Part shown: in pieces, positions 1 to 10,741 of the stretch
Numbering within the stretch: the stretch's first letter is position 1
How the letters are laid out: each line of letters begins with the position of its first letter
DNA from: Puccinellia tenuiflora
Taxonomy: Eukaryota; Streptophyta; Magnoliopsida; Poales; Poaceae
Direction of reading: 5' to 3'
DNA length: 64,000 nucleotides
Assembly: GCA_012064385.1 (NCBI GenBank)
Contig: QRDG01002511.1
Location: forward strand, 434,001-498,000
The notes under the pieces: model-generated
What the model saw: only the letters and a program-made list of their open reading frames with translations
Databases searched by the model: none
What the model was told of the DNA's origin: nothing
Translations under genes and position numbers: made by a program

Positions 1-1423
1 TCTACGAATAGATCTAGGCTCTGATACCACTGAAGGGGTCGTTGCATAAAAAAAAAATTCCTACGTAACAAGCGGAAGAAACCCCACGATCCAGATCTAT
101 TAGACGAAGGTAGCGAAGTGGATATCCAATCTATTACCCTTGAAGATCGAACAAACGCGTTTTGTCGGTGCAGGGGTTGGCTAGTCGATCCTCGCAACTA
201 GACGCATCTAGTCGCAAGGAGATGCATGTATTATCCTCGAGATCCAATCCGATGAAGCACCGCAAGAGCAACACCTCAGCGGTATCCACATGTACGGCTC
301 GATGTAGACTCCGCCTTCTTGATCCCGCAAGCAAGGAGGGAGTGGCTAGATAGATCTCAGCACCACGACGGTTGTGGTGGTGGTGATGATGGAGATCTCC
401 CACGGACAGGGCTTCGCCAAGCCGTGCAAGAGGGAGAGAGGAGGAGGGAGGTGGCCGGCAGCTAGGGTTAGGGTGGGGTGCGGCTAGGGCAGCACTTGGA
501 TGATGTTGTGCCGCACCCCCACACCCCCTTTTATAGGTGGCGGCCAGAGGGGAAACCCTAGCTACATCGGAGCGTTTAGTGTGCGAACCTACGGGTTCGA
601 GAACATGCAGACATGATCAGATCAATAATCAATAGTGGGACTGGGATTCCCATATTGACTCCTACATATTCAACGAAGTTCCTTATCGATTGAACCACGA
701 TGCCGGAGATTCTTAATCTCGTATACGATTCCCTTTGTCTCACCGATATTTAACTTGCCCGAGATTCGATCGTCGATATCTCCATATCTAGTTTCATCTT
801 GTTACCTGGCAAGTTCTCTTTACTCGTCCATAATATAGGATCTTCGTGATTAACACTTAATCACATGGTTGCAACCTTTCTGATGCTATATTACCGAGAG
901 GGCCCAGAGATATCTTTTCCGTCACAAGGAAGGACAAATCCCACTCTTGATTCATGTCACCCAACAAATACCATCGGAGATACCTGAAAGCCACCTTTAT
1001 AATCACCCAGTTACGAAGTGACGTTTGATGTCCACAAAGCATTCCTCCAGTAAACGGGAGTGACATAATCTCATGGTCTAAGGAAACTATACTTGGCATA
1101 TACTAAAAGCGTTGACAATGAAACTGAGTGACACGATCATTTGCAACTCTTTATTTTGGGTCTTGTCCATCACATCATTACTCCTAATGATATGACTCCG
1201 TTATCAAGTGACTATAACAAGTCCATGGTTAGGAAACTCTAACCATCTCTTTACTAACGAACTAGTCTTGTAGAGGCTTACTAGGGACACCTGGTTGTTT
1301 ATATTCCACACATGTATTATGTTTCCAAATAATACAATTATAGCATGGATAATAAACTATTATCATAAACATGAATATGCTAATAAACCATTTTATTATT
1401 GCCTCTATGGCATATTCCCAACA
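1..1423 (-). mobile_element. Copia LTR with primer-binding site, Angela/BARE-like, element continues off left edge
   Basis: Read on the minus strand the LTR runs from 1423 (TGTTGGGAATATGCC) to 31 (ending CA), 1393 bp. The next internal bases, 29 down to 18, are TGGTATCAGAGC, complementary to the 3' end of initiator Met-tRNA and standard for plant Copia elements. This is therefore the 5' LTR of a minus-strand element whose body lies left of the window. It is the same family as the Copia element at 27405-35898, sharing both termini, the PBS and long blocks of sequence, but it is about 480 bp shorter and clearly older. A TATA-like TTTATAGG (plus strand about 531-538) marks the probable LTR promoter. 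The TSD cannot be tested because the other end is absent. Confidence 0.85.
18..29 (-). other. Copia primer-binding site (initiator Met-tRNA)
   Basis: The minus strand reads TGGTATCAGAGC one base after the LTR end. This is where tRNA-iMet would prime reverse transcription. The same site occurs at 29280-29291 on the plus strand. Confidence 0.85.
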
Positions 1424-2490
1424 TTCTGCAGCTCTTCCCGGCACCCTGCCGGAGAGGGGAATCGACACCGGAGGCATCTACCCCACTATGCCTGCCTCCG
1501 AAGTGATGCGTGAGTAGTCCACCACGGGACTACAGATCTATAACAGTAGCTAGATGGTTGTTTCTCCTCCTTGTACTCCATTGTTTAGATCTTGTGAGTT
1601 ACCTATCATGATCAAGATCATATTATCTGTAATTGCTACATGATTGTGTATGCATGGATTCGATGAATTGTGGAAGTCATTGCTTTTGTCCATCTTTTTG
1701 TTGTGTTTATCTATGATCTTGCATGCTCTCCGATGCTAGTGGATGCTTTGGCCAAGTAATTATTAGTGTTGTATGAGGGAGTATTTATGCTAGATAGTGG
1801 GTTCATGCCTCTCTTGTCTGAGCTCGGGCTGACAGAAACGATTAAGACAAGAGATGTGTTGTTGCCACTAGGGAGAAAACAGCGGTATGATTTCCTTGTG
1901 TTATTTACATTGCTTACATTATGCACTTTGCTTATTGCAATGATCTGTTGCTTGCAACTTAATACTTTTGGGTGACATGCTGGATAGTGATCCCAAGGTG
2001 GATTATTAGTCATAGATGCAGTTGGAAGACGGTCTATGTATTTTGACGTAATGCCCATATTAGATGAAACAGTGAACTATATTGTTTTATGATAGCCTTG
2101 TTGTGCGCCCACAATTCTGTCAATTGCCATGCTGTAATTTGTTTACCCATCATGTATATCTTTTGGAGAGACACCTCTAGTGAACTGTGGATCCCGGTCC
2201 TATTTTCCTACATTGCTTACAACCGTTTTCATAGCTTTTCATCATCATTTGCTCGCTGGTCATATTTCACTCTCATCATATTTTACATCCACACATTTAA
2301 TTCTTTGTGTTCAGCAAGCCAGAGAGATTGACAACCTCTCTGTTTCGTTGGGGCAAAGTAGTTTGTTTGTGATTGTGTGCAGGTCCACGTCAGCACGCCG
2401 GCAACACCTCTTTTCTGGCACCATTGATACCTTGCTAAGCCTTCACCAAGTTCTACTGGTTCNTCTTTTCCGTTGAACCCTGGTGCTAAT
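1424..2490. repeat. Non-coding retrotransposon-like DNA, unassigned
   Basis: No credible long reading frame. The stretch from about 1490 to 2390 (CTAGATGGTTG..., a block around 2020-2060, and a final block before GTGCAGGTCCACG at 2382) resembles the non-coding region of abundant Triticeae Gypsy elements as I remember them. I cannot name the family with confidence. One ambiguous base (n) is present at 2463. The boundary with the Gypsy element to the right is not visible as a clean LTR end. Confidence 0.4.
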
Positions 2491-2782
2491 GGTTAAACCC
2501 TACATCAGGTTGGAGGAATTGAAGTTAATCTTCAAAACTCGAGGTTGCAGCCGTAATTGTGTTCCCCGCTAACACCCGTTCATGAAACCCTTTCGGCACT
2601 AGTTGTCGGAAGAGTGCTACAAAGGTTTTTGCAATAGCTTGCAATTGTTGTTAGCCGTTCCTTAGTCTAAATTTTTCCTGTGTTATTGCATCCGAACCCT
2701 CTATAGCCTGCAAGGGTCCAAATGATCTATCTCATCTGTCGGAGTTGGTTACTCAAACTTTGTCATGTTCAAATTCTCCAGA

Positions 2783-5030
2783 ATGGCTCCTACCCATCGT
2801 GGGGAATCAGGCAACCCTGAGCCACCGCCACCTCCCTCAATGGCGGAGGTTATGATGGCAATCGAACAGAACCGCCCGCGCACGAGCTTCTGCTCGAGCA
2901 GCTGGTTCAGCAAGGGGCCAGGAGGACACGGACTGCACCACTCTCAACCAGTTCTTGCGGTCCCAACCTCCTACATTCTCTGAAGCTAAGGAGCCGCTTG
3001 ATGCGGATGATTGGCTTCGGGCTATCGAGCGCAAGTTTGCCGCTCTTCACGTCCCGGCGGCGGAGCATGTCAACTTCGCCACCTACCTTCTGGAAGGAGC
3101 CGCCGGCTCCTGGTGGGAGAGCCACGTGGCCATGGTTGCCGCGGGCCATGTTGTCACTTGGGAGGAGTTCCGCACCGCCTTCCGTGCGGCGTACACCCCC
3201 AAGCCTATTCTCGAGCTCAAGAGGCGGGAGTTCCTGGACCTAACCCAGGGACGCATGGATGTCCAGTCCTATGGACGGGAGTTCAACCACCTCTCCCGTT
3301 ACGCCCCTCGGGACGTAACTAATGATGAGGACAAGCAATATCTCTTCCGCAAGGGGCTCACACCTCGTCTCCGATACGAGCTCCTACCCTTCAAGTTCAC
3401 CTCCTACCAAGAGCTCTACAACCAGGCTCTCACCATGGAGCAAGGCAGGAAGGAGCTAGAGGCTTCTAAGAGGCCAGCTCCCGCGGACCACCAGAGCTCC
3501 TCCTCCTCCGAGGGCAAGAAGCGCAAGGTCTTCGTGCCTTTTAGCGCCGTGCCAAAGGCGCCCTTCGCGCCGAAGGCCACCGGATACCTGCCCCCTCCGC
3601 CTCGCCCAGCTACCTCGACCTTGGGTGCGGCTGGAGGCGGTTTTCGACCTCGAATACCTGCACCACCGGGGCTCACTTGCTTTGTTTGTGGCCAGCCGGG
3701 GCACTACTCCAGGGAGTGTCCCCAGAAGGCACCGGCTACCTCAGCACCTGCACCGGCACCCTCTACCCCAGCCGCCAAGGCTACCACCGTCAGCCGTGGC
3801 CGCCTGAACCACGTCTCACCTGAAGGCGTTGAGGAGGACCCCAGTGTTCTCATGGGTACGCTTCGAATCAATGCATATCCAGCTTTAGTTTTATTTGATT
3901 CTGGAGCATCGCATTCATTCATATCCATATCATTTGCACACAACCACCAAATACCATTTGATAATATGGATTCTCCGCTAGTGGTTAAAACACCCGGTTC
4001 TCGTTGGCAAACCAAATGGGTCACTCCTGAAGTGCAGATTTCCGTAGGCTCCATACCTTTTCCATTCCAGTTGATAGCCCTGAAGTCAGAGGGTCTGGAT
4101 GTTATTCTGGGCATGGACTGGTTAGTCAAGTATCAGGCCAACCTGGACTGTGCTGCCAAGACTGTCTCAGTGATCCATCCAAAATATGGGGAAGTGCGCT
4201 ATTGGTCCCCTTCATCCGCAGCTCCATCTGCTGCCACTCCTTTTTCTCCGGAGATCAGTCTGTATTTCATGGAAGGTGTTACCCCGCCTGAAATGCATGA
4301 GGTGAATGTGGTGTGTGAATTCCCCGACGTCTTTCCCGAAGAATTGCCTAGCATGCCACCTGATCGAAGTGTGGAGTTTGTCTTCGAATTGGTTCCGGGA
4401 ACCGCTCCAGTTTCCAAGAGGCCTTACCGCATGCCAGCGGAAGAGCTAACTGAATTGAAGAAGCAACTTGATGAGCTGCTGGAAAAGGAATTCGCCCGTC
4501 CGAGTAGCTCGCCTTGGGGCTGCCCGGTCGTCTTTTTCAAAGAAAGGAATACCAATGATCCTCGACTGGTTGTTGACTACCGCCCTTGGACTGCGGTGAC
4601 CATCAAGGACAAGTATCCTATTCCTCGAATAACTGACCTATTCGAGCACCTAGCCGGTGCAACGGTATTTTCCAAGATGGATCTGAGGTCAGGATACCAT
4701 CAGATAAAAAATAGAAAGGAGGATATTCTGAAGACGACTTTCACTACTCAATATGGCTTATATGAGTATACCCCGGCAGAAAAGTTGCTATGACAAACAC
4801 CGTCAAAAAGTTCACTATGAAATTGGTGATAAGCTTATCCTCGAGTCTCTCCTCTCCGAGGTGTTCGTCGCTTCGGGATCAAGGGCAAATTAGCACCCCG
4901 CTATGTTGGCCCTTTCACCGTCCTAGCCAAGCGAGGAGATCTCTCCTATCAACTTGAGTTGCCTACCAATTTCACGGATGTTCATGAGGTGTTCCATGTT
5001 TCCCTCTTCCCTCTTCCTACTCTAGGAATC
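2783..5030 (+). pseudogene. Gypsy gag-pol remnant (Gag, zinc knuckle, protease, start of RT, integrase tail)
   Basis: The ATG at 2783 opens a Gag with a proline-rich N-terminus. At least two small frameshifts lie between about 2870 and 2955, after which 2955-4793 is one open frame of 612 codons. That frame holds a retrotransposon Gag domain (GSWWESHV, residues about 50-170), a CCHC knuckle (CFVCGQPGHYSRECP, about 240), an aspartic protease (LFDSGASHSF, about 315, and ILGMDWL) and the fingers of a reverse transcriptase (VVDYRPWTAVTIKDKYPIP, then SKMDLRSGYHQI). The RT breaks off after QYGLYEYT near 4775. The sequence resumes in an integrase C-terminal region (FGIKGKLAPRYVGPF). The RT active site (YxDD), RNase H and integrase catalytic core are therefore deleted, and stops follow the junction. 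The copy is not functional. Confidence 0.85.
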
Positions 5031-5047
5031 TCGGGGCGAGATTCTTG

Positions 5048-5061
5048 TAAGGGGGTAGAAT
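5048..5061 (+). other. Polypurine tract of the Gypsy element
   Basis: TAAGGGGGTAGAAT lies immediately before the LTR start TGTAACAGCC at 5062. This is the expected plus-strand priming site. Confidence 0.7.
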
Positions 5062-5524
5062 TGTAACAGCCCTAACTTGGTAATGAAAAATACGAAGAAT
5101 TTTTCCACTTTTTGCATTCTTGTTTGCATCATGGCATATCTTTAATTTGCTAATGTTAACAAGTAACCAAATGGGAAACAATAAAAAGAGGAAAGCCAAA
5201 ACTTCCCAAAGCCTTTACTCTTTGAAATGCAAGCTATGGTGTAACCCATGTCATGGCAAGTGACCTTTTGGTCTAGCAAGTTCACCTAAGTTCAACAAAT
5301 GCTCAGGAAACCAAATGGCTTGTCTTCTAAATTGTTTCAAGTTTCAACTCCAATTGTGGTTCAAAGCATTCCCAAATTTGCACCCAATTTAAGTTGCCCT
5401 AAAAATACAAGGGAAAGTATGGGGAGCTTCCTATTCTAGTTTGTAGCATACCTAGAAATTTTTGAAATCCTTGGGTTAGTTTAAATGTCCAAATAAACTG
5501 GCCTTTTCTGCCAACTATTAGTCA

Positions 5525-5601
5525 TCCGGAATGACCCGGATTTTTCCGGATCAATTCCGGACCAGTCGGAATTTTCCGGACCTTTCCGGAAAATTCCGGA
5601 C
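5525..5601. repeat. TCCGGA box array 1, 10-bp spacing
   Basis: Eight CGGA boxes, most of them TCCGGA, end at 5530, 5540, 5550, 5561, 5570, 5580, 5590 and 5600. The step is one DNA helical turn. The core TCCGGA is palindromic and contains a CCGG methylation site. Confidence 0.85.
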
Positions 5602-6120
5602 GAAGCACAGTGGCGACCATGCGCACTGGCGCCATGCCGCCGACGCCCACCTGCTCCCTTGCCCATGCCGTTCGACGCCGTGGTCCCCCGTGAGGTCAAA
5701 GACCACGCTGAGGACGCTCACCTGCCCGCACTCCTCTCCTCTCTCGTTCCTCCCCTCGGTCAGGGCCGTTCCCCTCTCCTCCCGAGCTCCTCTTTTTGCC
5801 GTCGCGCTTGACGAGCTCGCCGCCTATGTTTGGGGCCGCCCCCTGTAGATCGACGCGGGCGGACCCCCCCGCCGCATCCTCCTCGTCCTCCCAGGCCGAG
5901 GAATCGAGCCGGGTGCTCCCGGAGACAACGCCCGCATCCCCAACCTCCCCGCCTTGGCCTCGCTTCGGCCGGCCCGTTTTGCCGCCGAATCCGCCCACCC
6001 CTCACCACGCCGGTCACCCTCTTAGCTTAAGGTGAGGAATGCATGCTTGTTGGCCCTCTCCCCGCCCCTAATCTTCCCACTTCCGCCGTTGCCGTCGTTT
6101 TTCTGCCCAGGATCGAGTCG

Positions 6121-6197
6121 TCCGGAATCACCCGGATTATTCCGGATCGATTCCGGGTCGACCGGATTTTTCCGGACCTTTCCGGACGAATTCCGAA
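6121..6197. repeat. TCCGGA box array 2, 10-bp spacing
   Basis: Boxes start at 6121, 6131, 6141, 6152 (TCCGGG), 6161, 6171, 6181 and 6192 (degenerate). Length and step match array 1, which lies 600 bp upstream across the GC-rich block. Confidence 0.85.
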
Positions 6198-6246
6198 ACT
6201 CTAACAGAAGGATTTTGAGGTCACCTCGGATTTGGCTCGGAATGAG

Positions 6247-6302
6247 CCCGGATTATTCCGGACCATCCGGAATATTCCGGACCAATCCGGATAAATTCCG
6301 AA
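6247..6302. repeat. TCCGGA box array 3, 10-bp spacing
   Basis: Boxes start at 6247 (CCCGGA), 6257, 6266, 6276, 6286 and 6297 (degenerate), again one helical turn apart. About 50 bp without phased boxes separates this array from array 2. Confidence 0.8.
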
Positions 6303-8432
6303 CCAGCTGTGAACGTTGTGAACTTTGCAATTTGACTTCTTTCTTTTCAAATCTTGCAAGTGGTATGCCAATCTGATCAGTACCCCAAATGCTTCTAAAC
6401 ATGTTAATATCACTTCAAGATAACAACTTACACTTTGATATTAATCCTTACTTGGTTAAAGGATATAAAACCAAATAACCTTTTTAATTGATTTCAATCA
6501 TCGGTACTCCGAAAATTCACCAATAAGGCACCGAAGTGATCCTAAGAACTAAACCTCTTTAATCATGTCATGATCATGCATATTTGAGCAATTTCTAAAT
6601 AATGTGATCATTATGAACAATTGGACATTAAGTTAAATATGAGGTGTTTTCCAAATAATTTCCTCAATTATTTGGCTCCCCATTTAATTTTGCTTTTAAT
6701 TTATATAATAATATCCTTGCATCAATTGGACATGTCATCATGTGATTGAGCATTGCATTTTGAGTTCGTGTTATTTATGTGTGTTTTGTATTTCTTTTGG
6801 GCATCGATAGATTCCGGAGTCGAGTGTCTCTCTACTTACCCCGACGAGCAGTACTTCACGCCCAGGCAGCAAGGCAAGAGATAACCTAACCTTCTTGGCA
6901 TCTAGCATCCTATGATTTTTATCAAATTATTTTATCCACCATAATATTGCATGCGGTTCAACTATCTCTTCTGGTAAATATTAGAATATCCTATGAATGC
7001 ATGTTCTTTCCCGAGCCAATCACATGTATCCCTACCTATGAAACCTAGGGTTGAAGTGTTGGTCGAGATAAAGATAGAATTGTTGTATTCATATGCTTAG
7101 CTATGCTTAGCCATGCTTAAATAGATGCTTTATGTCCGTTATGAATTCCGTACTTATTGAGGCTGATGGAATGATTCGGGCATGGTGGATAATGTTGATG
7201 CTTAATTAAAATGCTAAGACGGTTTGGGTGAGTTGCCATCGGGGATGGTGTTTTGCCTCACTCTAGCCCCTAGGTGCGAGTTCTTGTCTCTAGACTCAAG
7301 ATCGAGCGTGCTGCCATTGGTGGGTGTATGGGCGCCTTACTGACCGAATAATTTGTGAGGGGCTTGTCAAGGGTCCTCTAGTTTGCTATTTCCATTTGCG
7401 CGTGTGTGGTGTGGGTGGAAAAGAAAACGAGGATGGTGGTGTTTAGGATGTGGCCACGGGGCAGGGCGCTGGGAGCGCTGAACCTGTCCTTCCGCACACT
7501 GATGGTCCTTGAGTAAGCCTCATGCATTGTAAAGGTCTAACCGCGCCCGCTCGCCGGCCTTCCCCGGAAGAGGGCCAACTAGGTGAGCCGGACGGTACCA
7601 ATGGGTAAAATAGTACACCCCTGCAGGGTTTAATCTTTTCGAAAAGCCGTGTCCACGGTTATGGATGACTTGGGAACGGATATACGAGACCATAGATAAC
7701 TTTTAACCTAATTGATATGGCAGCTAAAGGTTGCATTAATAAACTTGAGATAAAGGTTCATTTCCTCAAGGGTGATTCGAGGGGGTGCCTTGGTGGAGAT
7801 GAGAGTGGTTGGTTACAAAAGGGTTCGATGAGAACCAATGATGACAAATGTTACTCTCTTACCCCTTTTGAAAAGTATTCTGAGTAGACGAATGCCATGT
7901 GTCAATTATATTTCTGTTTATGAAACTTAGCTTTATGCAAAAGAAATACATATAAAGCTTTAGAGCCTCCGTCAGTCATTGGGCCTATATCGCCCTACTA
8001 AACTTGCGAGTACATCGTACTCAGTCTCTCTTTGCTGCCTCTATGATTTTGTATTTCAAAGGAGGACGACAACGAGTGACTAGGTGGGTTCTTCGTTGAC
8101 GTCGACTACTAGTCTGGGGTTCCCAGGTGGCAGCTTGGGGCCGTGGAACAAGCTGGCTGGGATGATGTTTATTGTAGGCCTCTTAGGCCATATATTTGCT
8201 TCTTGTTGTTAGACAACACTACCCGCTTCCGCTTGTTGAATTGTTGGATCTGTGATCCTTTTGCTGTGTAATATTTGTATTCTTCTCATTATATGAGTTG
8301 CTATATGTTGTGTGTCGTAGAGTCATGCGATGTGCCGGTTTGTTCCACAAGTCTCGATCTTTGACTTATACATTGATGGTTGTGTCGAATACATAGCCTC
8401 TCTGTATAATTCTGGGGTCGGGGCGCTACACT

Positions 8433-8947
8433 ACGCAGGGCGACCCTGAAGCCCCTGAGAACAGCTCCGACGTGCCACAGGTAGGTGACATCAAGCTAGC
8501 CTTATGTGGAGGGAGGCTTTCCTTTTTCAAAACGATGATGATGCAAGCTAGGCTTCCATTGACAGGATGGGAATGGCGATGGTATCAGCATCGCCATAGA
8601 CACGTCGAGCGAGGATAACGCGTCTACTGCTTCGTCTCCAGAGCGTCTCGCCCGAGCGCTGTTGACAATGGCTTTGCTCACCATGACCATGACCACAGCA
8701 ACGGTGTTCTACAAAGCGCCCACAGGAGTGGTGTTTGGCAGCCACAGGCTCGCCTACTACCTCGCTCTCGCTGCCATTTTTCTTGCCGGGGTTGCGGAGG
8801 CCGGGACTGTGTTCTGGATATCGCGCTCCCGTGGTGTCGACAACGCACACCGCTGCTCTTTCGGAAGGGTTGTTCTATGGGTCTCTATTGGACCGCTCGT
8901 CACAGTTATGGGCATCGGTGGTTTTGCATTCGTCCGAGGCTGATCCA
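8433..8947 (+). pseudogene. 5'-truncated gene for a small uncharacterised membrane protein (copy A)
   Basis: I do not recognise the family. Two coding exons remain. Exon 8433-8480 is cut at its left by the Gypsy LTR and encodes TQGDPEAPENSSDVPQ before a GT donor. The intron is 8481-8565 and ends ...TTGACAG. Exon 8566-8943 starts DGNGDGISIA and ends at TGA 8941-8943. The protein has an acidic/Ser-rich N-terminal part and then about three hydrophobic segments (LLTMALLTMTMTTATVFY; YYLALAAIFLAGVAEAGTVF; VVLWVSIGPLVTVMGIGGF), suggesting a small integral membrane protein. The best support is the homologous gene on the minus strand at 60753-61133. It shares YKAPxGVVFGxHRLxYYL, WISRSR and the intron end CTTCCATTxACAG. 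The stop is followed by a further donor at 8948, giving a spliced 3' UTR. The first exon and promoter are lost, so function is doubtful. Confidence 0.6.
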
Positions 8948-9104
8948 GTAAAGGTTAGTAGATGGTTTCAGTTTTGTGGTCTTGTTTTGTAAGCTGGTTC
9001 CACAGCTAAAAGTGACACACTTCATCAAGAAATCACACACACAAACATTATTTTCTTTGGCAACAACAACAAGAACTTATTAACCTCCTCACTATTTGTT
9101 GCAG

Positions 9105-9430
9105 GCAATTTCTATGGCTCAATGGAGTGATTTAGACTCTTGGTTTCCATCATGTCCACAGACTGCGAATCATTGACGAAGAAGAAATTTCAAGCATCAA
9201 AGTGGATACTTCAACTTGAACTTGTAAACGCATAGATCGTCAACTGCTACACGGGTATACACATAGTTGTATCTCTCCTGAGCTGCATTGTGTAAACTAC
9301 CACCGACATGATTCTGAGTTGTATCATGAATTCATTAGTTCATTTGCCACTAGCTTTCTCTGTCTTTGGAAAAGTAGCATACAAAACAAAATGCAGTCTC
9401 CTTCTTGAGATTACATTGGATTATTCCATT
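9105..9430 (+). other. Probable 3' UTR exon of membrane-protein copy A
   Basis: A GT donor at 8948, just after the stop codon, pairs with the acceptor TTTGTTGCAG ending at 9104. The following sequence has stops in all frames and no repeat signature. The end is approximate. Confidence 0.35.
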
Positions 9431-10025
9431 TATTCTTCTATTTGATCTTGCACCACAACTTCTTGAGTTCGCTCTTTACCAATGTTTGGGGACGGAGACA
9501 AAAAGAAACCTTCTTCTTTGCTGCATGTTGTTATCATGAAACACATATGAAGAGAAGATATGCGACGACGTCATAAAGTAAATGATGTGCCTAACGACCG
9601 CGCTGCTGGACGTCAGACACTAACACGAGGGACACATTAGTTTTTATTAACCGGGTTCAGCCTAGACTCGTGAACGAGAGAGACCTTATCCCGTCGAGCA
9701 ACCTCATAATTACAAAGGTGACGACCCGATCATGCGTGGAGGGACTCCACCGAAGCAAAACAACTTCTATCTTGGTAGTTTCTGAGATATAGAGGATCAC
9801 AGGAACTCCACCCGATCATGGTTTCTGGAGTGATCAACTCAGGTAGAAGGCTAAGCCGGAGATCCGGGGAGGGGAGGTGTGGCACCGGTTTGACCATGGT
9901 GGGAACAGGGAGTGGCGGCCCCTTGGAGAAGGGCCGGTCGATTGTGAGGAAGGAAACAAGATGAACGTTTCACTTAAGCCACAAATGAGATGCACATCTC
10001 AGCTATGTCGAACAATATGCAGGAT
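9430..10025. other. Unassigned DNA between gene copy A and CACTA-1
   Basis: I see no gene, LTR end or repeat that I can name. The block 9590-9980 has moderately GC-rich, repeat-like texture but no boundaries. Confidence 0.3.
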
Positions 10026-10028
10026 CAA
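10026..10028. other. Target site duplication CAA (left) of CACTA-1
   Basis: CAA immediately precedes the terminal repeat CACTACCGG. The partner CAA is at 23467-23469. Confidence 0.85.
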
Positions 10029-10490
10029 CACTACCGGAAAATCGAGATTTGCCGTGTGAACCAATCTTTGCCGTGAGCAGTCCGGACTGCGGAACACGGC
10101 AAAGAAATATATGCCGTGCGAGGATACAAGGACTCACGGCAAACAAAAACGACAACACACGGCAAAAAAACCACACGGCAAAACGTGAATAAAGCGCACG
10201 GCAAAGTCAGCCCTCTCGGCAAAGATTCTTTACCGTGTGTCTTACCATTTGTCACGGCAAAAAATTTGACCAAAATTTGCCGCCGGTCCTCAACATTTCG
10301 CGGGAAAACATTTCCCGTCGCGCGCATCGTTCCCGCGTCCTAAAAAAAATCGCGGGAACCTCTTTGCCGTGAGGGCAGCACGAGGCGCACGGCAAATAAA
10401 ATCTATGCCGTGTGTTCTGTCCCTCGGCTCACGGCAAAGATAATCTTTGCCGTGTGCACTTGTCCACAGCACACGGCAAACAATTAATTT
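10029..10490. repeat. CACTA-1 left terminal and subterminal repeats
   Basis: Many copies of TTTGCCGTG and its complement CACGGCAAA occur in both orientations, often as facing pairs. In En/Spm such motifs bind the TNPA-type protein and bring the ends together. Here that role is inferred from position and density. Confidence 0.85.
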
Positions 10491-10741
10491 CCCCCCTCTT
10501 CCATTTTCATCGTTGTTTCCGTAGACTTGTTTTGTTTCATTTCTTGTTAATGCTTATAATACACTGATTTACTTGAATCAATTATGTTTTTGATTATTTA
10601 TATAACCCTCCGGTGGTAGTGCGGGCCGCATGCGTCGTCGCAACCTTGATAGTGGAACCGGCGCCGAGAGGGGTAGACGCATTAGGGCAAAGCACTCAAC
10701 ATAGGTACTCAGCATAGATGAGAACACACACATGAAATAAG

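Larger units (their letters stand above)
2490..8430 (+). mobile_element. 5'-truncated, internally deleted Gypsy element (chromovirus-like) with 3' LTR
   Basis: The parts in order are a leader, a gag-protease-partial RT frame (2783-4793), a remnant of the integrase C-terminus (about 4775-5030), a polypurine tract, and a long 3' LTR (5062-8430, TGTAACAGCC...GCGCTACA). No 5' LTR or PBS is visible, so the left end is lost and the left coordinate is approximate. The right edge abuts an exon of the membrane-protein gene at 8433, so the insertion, or a later deletion, removed the 5' part of that gene. The LTR termini and the integrase tail motif GKLAPRYVGPF are typical of plant chromoviruses of the Tekay/Del group; this assignment is an inference. 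Confidence 0.75.
5062..8430 (+). repeat. Gypsy 3' LTR, 3369 bp
   Basis: It starts TGTAACAGCC after a polypurine tract and ends GGGGCGCTACA, with TG...CA ends. The internal order is an AT-rich part (5062-5520), a TCCGGA array, a GC-rich CpG-dense block (5605-6110), two more TCCGGA arrays, then about 2 kb of mixed sequence with no reading frame of note. The GC-rich block with short overlapping frames on both strands is likely the promoter/leader zone and not coding sequence. The partner 5' LTR is missing, so insertion age cannot be estimated. Confidence 0.8.

Noticed and set aside
134..403. 89-codon frame with a His run
   Set aside because: It lies within the Copia LTR; the His run comes from a GTGGTGGTG/GATGATGG repeat in the LTR.
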